Made by a program: the position numbers and the translations under genes | Notes under the pieces: model-generated | Databases searched by the model: none | Seen by the model: only the letters and a program-made list of their open reading frames with translations | Told to the model about the DNA's origin: nothing | From: Acanthochromis polyacanthus | Taxonomy: Eukaryota; Chordata; Actinopteri; Pomacentridae | Direction: 5' to 3' | DNA: 64,000 nt | Assembly (NCBI RefSeq): GCF_021347895.1 | Contig: NC_067130.1 | Coordinates: 29,843,817 to 29,907,816, forward strand | In this document: positions 1 to 12,762 of the stretch, one piece after another | Layout: every line of letters starts with the position of its first letter | How positions within the stretch are numbered: the first letter of the stretch is position 1

Positions 1-364
1 GTACATAATCCCCATTACTGTTTGACCTGAGTGAGCAGATAAGAGGAAGAAACAAACACTTCTGCAGGATATATTCAGTTATTCAGCAGCCTGACTGACA
101 TTTCAGACACTTGATTTTTTAAAATAAAGAGTCAGTGTCTCTATGTGACCTCTAGGGGGCGTAGTTGCAGCTCTGGGATACCTCACAACTATTCAACTTC
201 ACTTAATTATCTCTCATATGCAGCAACACTGATTTTTAGTTATAATCTTTAAAAAATGAGCTGATGTGCACAATATTTCAGCCCCTTTTCACACTTTTAC
301 ATTTTAAATTTTATCTCCCTATCCTCATTTTCTTACTCCTTCTTACATCTTTACACTTATTTTT

Positions 365-605
365 ACCGCCCGGCAAAACTGCGTTTGCCGGAAGGTATTG
401 TTTTCAGCTGCATGGTCTTGCTTGCTTGCTTGTTTGTCTGTAACAATTTGGTTTCCGCGCGATAACTCCATAAAATATTGATGTCGCCTCACCATATTTG
501 GTTCACAGGTGTACCATAATAAGACACAGGTCAAGTTCGCATTTGGTGACCGTGACCTCATTTTCAAGGTCACAGGGGTCATCTTTGTCGCCGGGCGGTC
601 CAAGT
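365..605. mobile_element. Short interspersed repeat with inverted GC-rich ends (MITE-like)
   Basis: The stretch opens with ccgcccggc and closes with gccgggcgg, an inverted pair of termini. The interior carries AGGTCA-type motifs (aaggtcacagggg near 568). It resembles the GCCGGGCGG-ended repeats scattered through fish genomes. No target duplication was identified and the class is not certain. The open frames crossing it show no protein family. Confidence 0.4.
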
Positions 606-3177
606 TTGGTAAAACTTCTTGTTTTGTATTATTTTATTTACTGCTGAGAGTAATCCTTTATTCCTCTTTGCCTGTTGCTGTTCGTCTTCCTATTTTTTCC
701 CCTCCGTTGTCCTTTAAGTAGGCCAGAGGTCGGCACGTGGGAGGTTTGCTTGGGAACACCAGAGGAGACGAAGATGGTGACTAAAGGCCACCAGATATCA
801 GCTCAGTCCTCCAAGATTGGACACAAAACCTTTGTCTTATTTGGCTCAGAGTCAACTAAAAGGCTGCTGGTTTGGATTTGATTTGTACAAACTGAAGCTG
901 TCATTCGATTGCACATATAAATCAGCAATAAGTTAGAATTTTCTAGTTGGATCCTGATATAAAAATGCTTCTCGCACATGAATGTATGAGTAACAATGAA
1001 TATTCCTGCATTTGTTTACAGCACTTTTACTTGTAAAAGAATATTTAAATATGCTTTTGCGTACGTAAAAGATCTGAACACTTTTTCGAAGCACCGACTC
1101 TGGATTGGGCTGCTAAAGATTGCATTTCTTATCAAAAACGTAAGATTTAAATGTGAAGATTTTATCCTCACATTTTCTTTTTCTGTTGATTTCTTCAATA
1201 CTGAATCTGTAATCTGCTGCTCAAAAAAAGAAAGCATTAATTCATATACTTTACTTCCCAAAGAAGGCAATTCATCACATTATTTTTGCAGATGCATTGT
1301 CAGTTAATACAACATTAAATCTTACATTTTCCCCTCATAAATCAGAACATAATTAGGACATACACAGGATCGGTCTTTTATGCTCTTTAAATAAAAATTT
1401 AAAAAACCCACAAAACCAGCAACAAAGTTGATATAAATCTACCTAAAGAACACGAACATGTTGACAAGACTTAACTGCATGTTAACCAAATCATAGTGAC
1501 ACCGTTTTATCAGAATAAAAGTAGCAACTGAAACCTGCACTGATGCATTACTGTTCCTAAAATGATGCATCACCTTAGGAACTGTTAACTGCTATGGTCC
1601 GCTGGGTGTAACAAAAACGACCAGTTGTTGTTGCTTTAGGTAAAGCAATTTATAGCTCAGTGTCAAATTTAACATAAAAGTGATCAAACAAAGAAAAACA
1701 AGACTGGTGGATGCTGCTAAATCAAAGAACAAAATAAAACCGAACAAAGGCTAACAGAGTTTTTAAACTAGCTAAACATAAGCAACATGACTAAACTCCT
1801 GACCCAAATTTAAGCACTAACAAGACACAACATGCAAAGATTTAAGTCAGGAGTAGCTTCTCACCAAATTAGCAACCTGCTAATCTAGTCTTCACCAAGA
1901 CTGTTAGCTCCCCACCAAAATAGCAGCCGCTAACAGAAGCTCTAACCCCAGCCACCCTGACTGAGACTTTGGTTGGAGGATTTATCCTTTCCAGGTGTGC
2001 TGATGGCTGCAACTGATTGGTTGATGGTGGAGGGACCTGGTTGGTGGTCCAATTAGACAGGTTGGGAGGCGGAGAGAACAAAGGCTGAAGTGGAGGTTTT
2101 CTACTCCAGACCCATTAGCTGACATAACTGTTAGCTGGGGTTGGAGAGGCTCTCAAACCAGCCACAGCTGGACCGACACATGCCAGCTCCCCATAGAAAG
2201 GCCCAAAATAAATCCACCCCAGAAACAAGACGATACACAATTACCTGTGGCCGTAATGGGAACAGTAATTCATGACTTTACAATGAGCAATTCGATTTTT
2301 TGTTCAGATTGTCATATAATACAGAAACACAGAGCAGGCTATGGTAAGATTTCTGCCATAAAACAACATCAAGAAGGCGACACAATCTGAACACTCATAT
2401 AGTAAAACAGCATTTAGTGTGTCAATAAAAATGCAAAAAAAAATCTGCAAAATATAATCATGAGTAGCAACTACAAGGTTGTCGAATCCTGTTAGTTTTG
2501 CTGGTATTATGTCGTAAAACCAAAATTTTAGGCAAATTAAAAATGTACTCATGATGGTGTGACAAGAAAAGTCAGAAAATCATAAAAGTTATTAGAGAGC
2601 TGCATATTTTCTCTTTTTAGTTTCTCCCAACATCGTTTACCAACCATACATTTGCATTGTTTAATATTCTGAGCTGCCTTTGCTTTTATTTTCACGTGTT
2701 GTGCACCGTCTTTCTACATATAATCCACTTTTGTTTCTTTGTCTGATAGTAAAATAGTATCAGACAGATGTTGTGAAACTCCTGCACAATCTGCACCAAT
2801 CTGGTGTCACTTCATGATTTCTGTAATATTTTTATCGTATCATGCAGCATTTGAATGAAATACGAAGAAAAACAAAATCACATGTTTTTATCAGTGAACC
2901 TGAGAGAAGAGGAGTAATTTTATCTCTACAGGCAGGTTTTTTTCCTGCTATATTTCTGAAATAAAATATTATTTCAAAGGTTAATGAAAGAGGGAATTGC
3001 AGAAATGTCCTTTTCTTGCAGTTTATCTAATAAGAGAATCTGGAGGCTAAGATCCACTGACCCATAAGAGTATTTAAATAAAGTCATCTACAAATGTCAA
3101 GGTTATGTAAGAGTTGTGCCATGTTGTGTCACGTCACAGTTTAATAATAATATATAAGGCAGCATAACCTCATTATA
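606..3177. other. Intergenic or intronic DNA with no recognised gene
   Basis: AT-rich sequence with frequent stops in all frames. The open frames here (for example around 996-1307) are hydrophobic or low-complexity with no recognisable motif. No RNA gene or clear transposon boundary was seen. Confidence 0.5.
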
Positions 3178-4680
3178 CACTGCCTGTCCAAAAAAAGGTC
3201 TTCACTTGGATTTAACTAATGCAGTGAGGAGCTTCTCATTTCTTAAACAACCATGTTGGAAGACATATCCTGTGGTCATGGAAAGGATGTTCATCTGTCT
3301 CAGAAGGGTCAAATTATTGGCCTGCGTAAAGCAAAAAAACAAACAAACAACTAAGGAGATTTCTGAAACTAAAATCAGGTTAAGAACCGTCCAATGCATT
3401 ATTAAAACCTGAAGGATAGTGGAGAACCATCATCTTTGAAAAACAAATGTGGTCGGAACAAATTCTTAGATGATCGTAGGAAATCAACAGTAGAACTCAC
3501 GGCTATGTTTAATAGTGAAAGTAAGAACATTTCCACACCCACAATGCAAAGTGAGCTCAAAGGATTGGGACTCAACAGCTGTAGCTCTAAGAAAACCACT
3601 GATCACTGAGGCTAATCATAAAATAAAGGCTTCAGTTTGCCAAATTCCCAAGGGATGGGGGCATCAGGGTAAGAAGAGAGGTGGGTGAAGTGATGCACTC
3701 ATCATGGCTAGTGTCTACCAGCCTGTGAGAGTTAGGGTTATGATCTGGGGTTGGTCAGGTTCAGCAACGTTATGTTCCCAAAGAATGAGGTCAGCTGACT
3801 ACCTGAATATACTGAATGGTCTTTACATCAGTGGAATTTTTCTTCCCTGATGGCACAGAGATGTTCCAAGCTGATGTTTCCAGGATTCATGGGGCTCACA
3901 TTGTGAATGAATGGTTCAGATAGCATGAGACGTCATTTTCACACATGGATTGTCCTCCACAGAGTCCAGACCTCAGCCTCACTGAGAATCTATGTGATGT
4001 TCTGGAGAAGACTTTGTGCAGTGGTCTGACTCTCCCATCATCAATATAAAAACGCTTTTCCGCTAGCACCTACTCGACTCGGCTCTACCGGACTAGACTG
4101 GACTCGGTTTAGGTCGTTTTCCGTTACAATTGAGTACCACCTCATCATGGGTGGAGTCGTCTACTGAGGGTGAAGTCTCTTAATGTCAATTGTGTGTGTG
4201 ACACAGATGCAACACAACAATGGAGGATATCGAGGTGACGGTGTACCTGCTGCTGCTCGGTCTATGGCTTTTTGTCAGATTCAAAGTAAAAGTGCTGTTG
4301 CCAGTTTTTATTTCAAAAAAAGGAGGGTTTGGTTTTTGTTTGGTTTACATCACACCGTTGGACTTTGTTTTACGTCACATCATCGGCTCAACTCAGGTCA
4401 CTTGGAACCCCGGCCGAGTAGGTACTAAAATAATACCTGATACTAGGTACTACATCCTCATAGAAAACCTCACAAACTGAGTAGAAACGAGCCGAGTCGA
4501 GCCGAGTAAGTGCTAGTGGAAAGCGGCATAAGGTCTTAGTAGAAAATGAATGCATCTCTGGAATGAAATAAACACTGTGACTTTGCAGAAACGATGCCAC
4601 AGTGAATGTGTGTCACACGCAAAGCTAAAGGCAGTCCAATGAAATATCAGAGTGTGCGACTTTGTTTTGGACTGACAGTG
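3178..4680 (+). mobile_element. Decayed Tc1/mariner transposon, interrupted by a MITE
   Basis: Inverted ends are visible. The left reads cactgcctgtccaaaa and the right, reverse-complemented, reads cactgtcagtccaaaa. Both are bounded by TA, the Tc1/mariner target site. The interior runs in the plus direction through remnants of a transposase: an N-terminal DNA-binding-like stretch (3206-3412, ending RLRTVQCIIKT) and, near 3955-4010, a decayed copy of the catalytic PPQSPDL..ENL..VL region. Many stops and frameshifts mean it encodes nothing. A separate MITE sits at about 4047-4533. Removing that leaves about 1.0 kb, short for Tc1 (usually 1.3-1.6 kb), so there has been internal loss. Confidence 0.75.
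4047..4533. mobile_element. MITE with palindromic ends inside the Tc1 fossil
   Basis: Left end cgcttttccgctagcacctactcg; right end, reverse-complemented, cgctttccactagcacttactcg. These are inverted repeats of about 35 bp. A TAA flanks both sides, which fits a PIF/Harbinger-type 3-bp target, although the exact boundary is uncertain by a few bases. There is no transposase. The two halves of the Tc1 fossil read continuously once this piece is removed, so it inserted after the Tc1 copy. Confidence 0.6.
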
Positions 4681-5104
4681 TATTCTTAATGTTATTAAGC
4701 TCATCTGTTAAAAAATGATTCTACTGCCTCAATGGATTTAGATTTTTCTGCTCTTTTATGGCACATTAACATGGCCAAGCTCAGATTTTCTAGATTGTAC
4801 CCTCCAGTCTTTGGATTATTTTGCATTCAGGCTAAAAATAATGTGAATTCATCATAATGTGATATTTTTAGGTTATGACAGCTGCGTGTGTTTTTCGTAT
4901 CTGACTTCACTTTTCTGTTTATTTGGGTGCGGCTTATCTTCACAAGGCGTTTCGTTGCATCCTTGACAGCAATAATGTGGAAGTCAGAGTCACAACACAA
5001 TGACTCAGGAGGAGGGAAGTTGTATTTTTAACCTTCATGAACACAACTCACTGAGGGAACGTTCACTGCAGCTGTTAACACAAACCTCTGGTGTGTTTTT
5101 GTGG

Positions 5105-5700
5105 CCAGTTTGCAGAAGTGAAACAAGTATTCAGACATTTTATTTAAGTAAAAGTACCAAAAACACCATGTCAAAATACTACATCATAGTAAAAGTACTT
5201 GTTGCACAGTGAAATGGGGAAATTATTAGATGCATTATGACCTTTTTTGTAGGATGTAAATAGAGATGCAGCATGTATTTTCTCTAAAAGGAGCTCAAAC
5301 TTAGTATTGGTAAATTATTAAATATTCTGTTTACTGCTAAAGTTATGGTTTTAATGTACAAACATAATCTCAAAAGGAAGTTTAGCTCATTTTATTACTA
5401 AAATTACTATTATTTTGCTCACTTTCACCTTCATTATTGTTATTACTGCTTATATTAGCTTTCTTTTCTGCAGTACTTTGGAGCTAGTACTGGTATAATG
5501 AAGTACTGCAACTGACGACAAATATTTCAGCTGTTTGGGATGATGTGTTATTTGTTTAAATACAAAGTTTTTTGTCAAATAAATGCTGCAGATTAGAACT
5601 ACAAAGTGGTGTTACATGAAATATGGCTGATTTAAGTACTCTTTAAAGTACTGTACTTCAGTTTATTTTGGGATCCTTGTACTTCATTTGAATATTTTCC
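5105..5700. repeat. hAT-like repeat rich in 'agtaaaagtac' motifs
   Basis: Repeated ttaagtaaaagtac and aagtactg motifs at both ends (5145-5205 and 5630-5690) are typical of the non-autonomous hAT elements common in fish, and match in style the better-bounded copy at 39431-40163. Termini and target duplication were not resolved. Confidence 0.4.
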
Positions 5701-6160
5701 ATTTTATGCTGCTTTTTAATTCAGATTTCCAGCATTTCACTGAAAATTTTGGGCTTTCTGCACCACTTTGTTTGAGATTCACTTTGGATAATAAACCAAG
5801 TATTTAAAACAGAAAACATCGTTGAAGATTAAAGAATTGCTTTCAGACTTGTGTGATCTCACATTTTGGAGCTCTATGACCATTTTTCCATTTACATTTT
5901 TAAACTTAAATATGATTTTTCATGTAGAACTTTTACCTTTCTTTATTGCTGTATAAGCACTTTAGCTCAGGATCTGAGTACTTTCCCACCATCTCATTGC
6001 TCTACATGATGTTGTCAGATCGTTCTCAGCTGGTGAGCGTATTTGTGAGTGGGTCTGTTGATGCAGCTGTGATACATTCTGGAGAGAATCTGCCCTCAGA
6101 GCTGCTGGAGGCTCTCAGCCACCTGAAACACATAAAGACAGATCAGAGATGAAGAGAAGC

Positions 6161-6166
6161 TTTAAT
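6161..6166 (-). terminator. Candidate polyadenylation signal for the ANGPTL8-like gene
   Basis: ATTAAA on the minus strand, 35 bp after the stop codon of exon 3. Confidence 0.5.
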
Positions 6167-6200
6167 GAACAACACGTCCTGCTTCCAAACCATTCAGTGT

Positions 6201-9200
6201 TCAACCTGAAGACAGCTGTTTCTCCAGATGTTCGATGTGCTGCAGGCGTCTGTCGATCATCTTCTCTCGGGCTGAAACCTCCGAGGTCAGAGTGGTGAGG
6301 AGTCGGGTCCGTTTGTCTATAAGAACCTGCGACACATTCAAAATATCAGAAGGTTTAAAGAGAAAAATCAGTACAGACTCCAGTATGAAAGAAACAGAAC
6401 GTGATATGTCCAAAAGTATGTGGACACCAGTGGACCCATGGGCTGGTTTTAGCTCAGATAAAGAGGAATTTTAACATTTTAACAACAGGAAAATTAAAAG
6501 CAAATGAAGGCTTCCAGCTCTGTGATTGTACAGTTCAAACATTTCCCAAACATTTTGAAACATACTAGTTTTATTTACTCATACTTCAGTCTGGCTTAAA
6601 TGTGTATCTTCTGTAGAAGTGGAATTTTTCTTGGTCTGCAACCTGACTCTCACGTCTTCTTCAAGTCTTCAATTCAAGACTTGGCTAAATCATTGTTGTC
6701 AGGGTTTTAAAACACATCTCTCACTAATTTTTTCTCCAGAGTCTGGTTTGGTTTCTGCTACGGCTCAACCAAAAGGTCCATTCTTAAGAGGCTAATGATG
6801 TTGTGACTGGTAGTTTTTCAGTTGGAGGGAAATTATTCTGTTATGGGCTTCTAATTAGAGATTGAACTCAACTGTTTGAATGGATTCTAAATAAAGTGAT
6901 CCAATAAGATGCACGTTTACAAGCTCCAAAGCATTCAATCAAAAATATACACTACCATTCAAAGGTTTGGGGTCACTTAGAAATGTTCTTATTTTTGAAA
7001 GAAAAGCAGTTTTTTCAACGAATCAGACATCCAGTCTAGACATTGTTCATGTGGTAAATGACTATTCTAGCTGTAAACAGCTGATTTTTAATGGAATATC
7101 TCCATAGGGGTACAGAGGAACATTTCCAGCAACCATCACTCCTGTGTTCTAATGCTACATTGTGTTAGCTAATGGTGTTGAAAGGCTAACTGATGATTAG
7201 AAAACCCTTGTGCAATTATTTTAGCACATGAATAAAGGTGTGATTTTTCACAGAAAACGTGAAATTGTCTGGATGAGTCCAAAGGTTTGAACAGTAGTGC
7301 AGCTTTCTTGACATGGTTTAAGTGGTTCTACCAGCTGTGAAGCCTCCAAACTGTAGAAATATGACAGAAGAAGGATATACGCTCAGAAAGAATAGATCTG
7401 TTCCAACACTAATTCTCTTAATCCAATTGAAACTTCCTATCAATTACACCAGTTTGGTCTGACTGAGGCATTTTTATTCTACCTGGACTCAAATCCAGAT
7501 TTTCAGTGCTCTGTTGGGATTCATGTGAGTCGCTGAGTCAGTTTCTAACCTTCAAGGATCTGACGTCCAGCTGACTCCGACCCCTCGTCCTCGGCTCGGT
7601 CAGACTCTTCACGCTGTGGAGGATCCGGTTGATCCGGTGCTTCATAGTTTCCTGTTCAGCCTCCAGTTCCTGCAGATCTCTGACTGTTCTCCACGTCTGA
7701 TCCTTCCTGGCGCTCAGGATCTGCTGCTCCTTCCTCACCTGCGGAGCACGTCATTACATCTGCAGCAATCAGGGACTAATGCACCAAAGAAATACACTAA
7801 AATGTGAATAAAAGTGATTTTTGCATGAGATTTCTGAAGATATAAAGTAAAAAGGGCATCTTTTAAGGTTTCCTTTAAATATATCCACACTTAAAGAATG
7901 AAAACATAAACTTTATAAGTTGCCAAACCAATAGTTGTGGTAGATTTTACTAATAGAAAGACAATGGAGCTTAAACAGGAACACACATGCCAAAGTCTGT
8001 TAAATTATTGCATGGAAGAATCTATTCTTATGATTTCAAAGTGAAAATTATGCTTCAGAAACAGCCATTTTTTCCAGAAAATGTTGCTAACTTCAACATA
8101 TTACTTTTATTAATCGGCATGTAGATTAACAGGACAATATTCAGCAAATGTTACAATAATCTTTCAAGCAAAAAAAGACTAAATTCTTGTCAGTTATGTC
8201 TCCTAAATTCTCAAAAATGTTCAGATTTCTTTATAGCATGTGGCCATAACTGAGTATGACTCAGACAAAACAAGCAGTACGACAACACCACTTTGGAATT
8301 CAGGTGTTGTTTTTTTGCTTTGCTATTTTCTGACATGTACTGAATTAAATGAATGATTATCTAAGTCCGAAAATTAATAACAAAAGTATGTCGTTGGATT
8401 AAAATGTGATTAAAATAATAAATGACATAAGAAAAAAAGATTTCAGGATATATAAAGTAAAATTCAGGGAAAAAGGCTTCCTTCCAGGTTAAATATATCC
8501 ACACTTACAGCATAGAAATAGTAATTCTATTCAAGTTAATTCAAAAGGCATTCACGCCAAAAGTTGTATTAATTTATTTTTTACTAATATAAAACAGACA
8601 GAGCTTAAACAAGGTCAAAAGTCAAAGTCAAAGTCAGCTTTATCGTCAATTCTTCATGACATACCAAGAATCAAAATTACGTTACTCTCTCTTCATGCAA
8701 CAGTAGACATTAAAACAACACTTAGAAGGTTCTGAGATAAAAGAAATAGTAAAAATTTAGAAATGTAAAGTGCAAAATACGATATAAAAAACTACGTAAA
8801 TTAATAACTAGAGAGCAAAAAACAGGTAAACATAACAAAATAAGATGGACTATTTTTTTGAAAAATCTGATGTAACTTTGAGACTTTTGATTTAAAGTGA
8901 AAATTCGGCTTCAAATACAACAAAATTTTGGAGAAAAAATTGTGAGTTTCAAACTATTATTTGATTAATCAGGCTGTGGTTTAGGAGAACAATATTCACC
9001 GACTTTCTTTATAGGATGGCTTTGATGTGATGTTGTTTACTTCTACGTCTCTTTTTATTTTGATTTCTATTTTTTATTGTCTAACTGATTTTCTTAAACT
9101 TCATATTAGTTTATTATATATATATTATATTTCATATAATATTCTTCCTATGGATTTATTTTATTGTTCATTTCATTCTCTTATTCATTTTTTCTTTGAT

Positions 9201-10006
9201 GTATTTACTACTATTAGCTTTATCAGCCTTGTGTTTGTGGTTTTATCTGCTGTTTTCTTTTCTTTTACTTGTTCTTTCTTTTATTTGGATGTGGATTTTT
9301 ATTACATGTGGTGGTGTACAAATTTTCAATCTTTATCATTTTTTGTGCCATGTTTGGACTGACCAGCCGTCTGTTGTTCAAAGTTCATCCCGAGTTTCTT
9401 CCTTTCCTTTTTCATCCCGTCTGTAAAGCGGTTTGTAAACTATTTCTAGAATCTGCTACATACATAAAATTAATTAACGTTGGCAAGTTCTCAAATATGA
9501 GGATTGCCTGGATTTCTTTGTATTATATGACCACAAGCAAGTGTGAGTCAGACAAAACAAGCAATTTCATAACACCACCTTGGTATTTTTCACAATTTTC
9601 TGACATTTTATGGATTAAATGAACAGTTTTTAATCAGGAAAATAACTGTTAGTTGCAGCCCAACCAACTGTTAGTGTAAAAACTGGTCAAAATCTGGACT
9701 TTTTCTGTCTGATCTGCTTTAAAAACTGTAAAACTGTTCCATCCTCACCTGTTTGTGAGTCCGTCTTGTCTGTAGGTTCTGCTTCTGAATATTTTCCAGG
9801 CTTTTTGTGGCTCTGTCCAGCTCTGTCGCCACCATCCCTCCCTGCTGCTCCACCCGATCCACGTTCTCCTGCACCCCCTGCAGCAGGTGAGCCAGTCCCA
9901 GTGAGAGCATCCTCAGCTGGGACGCCGGGACCTCACCGGCCCCCTGAGACGCCCGGAAGAGTCCCACCAGCAGAGCGAGCAGCTGCAGCGTCCGGTGCAC
10001 CCTCAT
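6201..10006 (-). CDS. Secreted coiled-coil protein, ANGPTL8-like (three exons)
   Basis: Exons on the minus strand are 10006-9749 (86 codons), 7738-7550 (63 codons) and 6326-6201 (41 codons plus stop), all phase 0 with GT-AG junctions, giving 190 residues. The start is the Met opening a signal peptide (MRVHRTLQLLALLVGLF, cleavage probably near SQG-AG). Exon 1 then has an amphipathic segment, LRMLSLGLAHLLQGVQENVD, resembling the lipoprotein-lipase-inhibiting SE1 region of ANGPTL3, 4 and 8. Exons 2 and 3 are heptad-rich coiled coil (KRTRLLTTLTSEVSAREKMI near the end). No fibrinogen-like domain follows, and exon 3 ends in a stop with ATTAAA 35 bp beyond (6161-6166). The absence of that domain and the length match ANGPTL8 (198 residues in human) rather than ANGPTL3/4. 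Known family role: inhibition of lipoprotein lipase in plasma. Assignment is by pattern only; a truncated ANGPTL3/4 paralogue or another secreted coiled-coil protein remains possible. Confidence 0.7.
6950..7299. mobile_element. Tc1-type MITE, copy A
   Basis: Begins cactaccattcaaaggtttgg after TA and ends in the approximate inverse, ccaaaggtttgaacagtagtg. It carries the body shared with the copies at 12763-13710 and 33558-33923 (for example ggggtacagaggaacatttc). There is no coding capacity. It lies in intron 2 of the ANGPTL8-like gene. Confidence 0.8.
8615..8850. mobile_element. Retroelement-like fragment inserted in duplication copy 2
   Basis: Starts with a repeated gtcaaa motif leading into agtcagctttatcgtcaattc, a sequence I associate with the ends of fish non-LTR elements. 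It is absent from the corresponding place in copy 1. Family not certain. Confidence 0.4.
9012..9480. other. T-rich insertion with hydrophobic chance ORFs
   Basis: This block has no counterpart in duplication copy 1. It is strongly pyrimidine-rich on the plus strand, which gives long open frames (9027-9362, 9269-9622) full of Phe, Leu, Ser and Tyr. They look like composition artefacts, not membrane proteins: there is no conserved motif, start context or neighbouring splice structure. Confidence 0.45.
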
Positions 10007-10214
10007 GCTCCAGGATCTCGTTGTTTCTGCAGGTTTAAGGCCTGCAGTGTCCTGATGTTCCCTGAGGAGGTGTGGAGCTCTGAGTGGGGAAGGATAGAGT
10101 GAGGAGAGCCAGAAGGAGACGTTAGGGGTGTTTCCAGACTGACGTAGGATCAAAAAATAGAAAAGGGAACCAGAAATTTCAAATTTCACTCCAGAATAAC
10201 AATCCTGCTGCATT

Positions 10215-12760
10215 GTAACTCATTTTATGTCCTCAACATTCTTAAAATCAGCTTCTTTTTTCCACATTTTCCCTCCACATGCTGTTTGCACAAAAACATT
10301 ACTAAAAATTCCTGCAAGAAACATAATCCCACTTCTTTCTGCTAAAAATATGAATAAAATGCACAACATAAGCTGAAATCTGCAGCTACAAATCTGCAAC
10401 TTTGCCCACTTTCCTCCTAAAGCTCGTATGTTGGATTTACACAGGAAAGTACAGCAGCAGCGACCTCTGCTGGCTGTTTGTGAAGCTGCACTTCTTATTC
10501 TGGGACGCAAACCGAGTGCACAAAGTTCATTCGTCCCTCCGAGCAAAATCACTGTTGCCTATGCTGGCATTACGTCAGAATAAACAGGCTGCTCAGGACG
10601 TATTTCATGGTTGAACGTATTGTTTAAATTCTTTGGCATCAGACTTGACACCAGTCATTAAGCAGCCTTCTTAATCATAAAATCTGTCACTTGGCTGCCA
10701 GTTTTCTCTACAATTTTCCTCCTAGATAAATACGTCAGGGAGTTTTAATCCGAGAGATATTTGAGCGTCAATGCGGCTCCAATTATTGTATTTATACAAC
10801 CACCGGATCACATGAATGTTTGCATGTGAAAAGGGTTAATTACAGTAATAAACCTACACTCTGCTTCATAGCATGTTGCAGCTCGTTGGTTTTGGTTTGT
10901 GGCCAGCAGCTTTGAAGAACGATTCAGATCAAGTTTTTGATCACGCTGACATGTCCATGCGGTGATTTTATGCGTTCATGATTGAAAAAAGGACTCATGG
11001 GTGAACATTTCTACCTTAAAAACTCATATTTTAAAAATAACAGTCTCAAAAACATGAATTCAGACTCGTAGAGTTTGGAAACAATCATGTCAACTTGCAA
11101 GAATAATGATACTTTATCATTTTTCTCCAGAATCAGGTTTGGACTCCAGGTTTTACTGTAATGTTCCAACTTGCGTAGCTCAGAGTAGTTACAGGCGAGC
11201 TAGTATGCTGAGGTGGGTTCTTCATAGTTCTGCACAATGTAGACAAAGCAACAGGGTGGGGTTACATCTAAGCCATGTTAAGGCATAAAAGGACTATTGT
11301 AATGGAAAAACAAAGAAAATATACAACTTTGAAGCACAGAGATAAGTTTTTAGGGGCTAATTGGATTAAAGGAGGACTTTTTAAACGTTATTTGTTGAAA
11401 TAGGTTACAAACAGCTGCAAATTTATCAACTTGTAGGGAGAATATGTTGCTCTTTGAATGCTAAATGCTTCATTATGTTCATCAGCTAGTTTCTACTTTG
11501 TTTTTATGTTGACTGATGCTACAGATGTGCTGTTTTTCCACCCGATTCAGACTGTTATTGCAGATTATTGTCATGCAAACAATAGAAATAGGTAACTTTG
11601 GTGCACCAAGATGACTTTTTAGAGAGTTGATTAATGACTGAAGAGGGACTTCGAGTGTTTTATGAACGGTAAATAACCTATTATCAGCACATATCATCTC
11701 CATGCATGTAAGTAGGGACCACCTCCACCTTCTAGTAGACTCAATAAGTGAGTTAATGATGGTGTAGCTGTGTGATTTCACCTCCAAGCTGTAATTAAAG
11801 TCTCTATTTGGACACCTGACGTGATGGAAAAGGAGATGCAAGTCAGTTGACTTTGTCTACTGCCACTTTAATAGTATTAAATTACAACTTAAGTCTCATT
11901 TTAACCAAAGCTCACTGTTTTTCAGTCATGTTTGGTTCAGCTTAGATACCTAAACAACCTGGATGACTTAACTTCACTTGGAAACAGATGATGGCTTGGG
12001 CTACAATGCACTCTGGAGCTTGTTTTTGTACGCTGGGTTATGACTCCAGAAGAGATTTTGTATGAATTAATTCACGGAGGTCAGCATAACCCCAAGGTTA
12101 TCAGTGTTCTTTATGGAAAACATGCCTACTGAGACAAAAGACATCCCTACTGGTCCATATGATATTCTCTGGTCACGGGCTGTTTACTGGGTTGATAATG
12201 TCGGAACGTGGTGGTTTTGGTGGTTTTAGCTTCAAGTATTGATGAGAGCTGAAAGAATGAACCAAAAATTTTTTTACGGCCATCGATTAACCTCCCAAAA
12301 ACCTCATCTTTGTCTATTAAAGAGACATATTTCTGTAGTTTTTCCATAAAAATGTATCTGTAATGTTTGTCTGAAACTGGTGGCAAAACAGACATTGTTA
12401 AAGGGGCAAAGCCAAAGCTTTAAGCCGCTGAGAGCGCCCAACCAGGAATCATAAAAACGTAATTGGCGCCCTTAATAACCGTACTAATAAATGAATGTCC
12501 AACTCGTTTTAACTTGCCTTCCACACAGGGTCTTTATTGGCTTTCCAAAAAACTCCAAAGTGCACAAGCTCCCATTCATAGGTTGTCTTTCACGGTTCGG
12601 CATTCCGTGTACAGCATTCCACGTACAGCATTCCGCGGTCAAAAACTGATTTGTCCCTTCCGGCTGGAAACTCTACCTAGCTACAAAGGTTCTACCTTAT
12701 ATAGACAAAATTGACAATCATTTGCGAGTACTGACACCAATATAATTACAGTAATTCCAA
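10215..12760. other. Intergenic DNA upstream of the ANGPTL8-like gene
   Basis: No gene, RNA gene or well-bounded transposon recognised. The first few hundred bases upstream of 10006 would contain the promoter of the minus-strand gene, but no clear TATA box was identified. Confidence 0.4.
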
Positions 12761-12762
12761 AT

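Larger units (their letters stand above)
7830..9640. repeat. Tandem duplication within intron 1 of the ANGPTL8-like gene, second copy interrupted
   Basis: Copy 1 (about 7830-8385) and copy 2 (about 8437-9640) share blocks in the same order: gatataaagtaaaa, aaatatatccacactta, gagcttaaaca, aaagtgaaaatt.gcttca, caatattca, and cagacaaaacaagca...aacaccac.ttgg. Copy 2 is longer because of two insertions, about 8615-8850 (retroelement-like, aaagtcagctttatcgtcaa) and about 9012-9480 (a T-rich piece of unknown origin). Confidence 0.6.

Noticed and set aside
9027..9622. Hydrophobic open frames resembling membrane proteins
   Set aside because: They follow from T-rich composition in an intronic insertion; three overlapping frames are open and none has a conserved motif.
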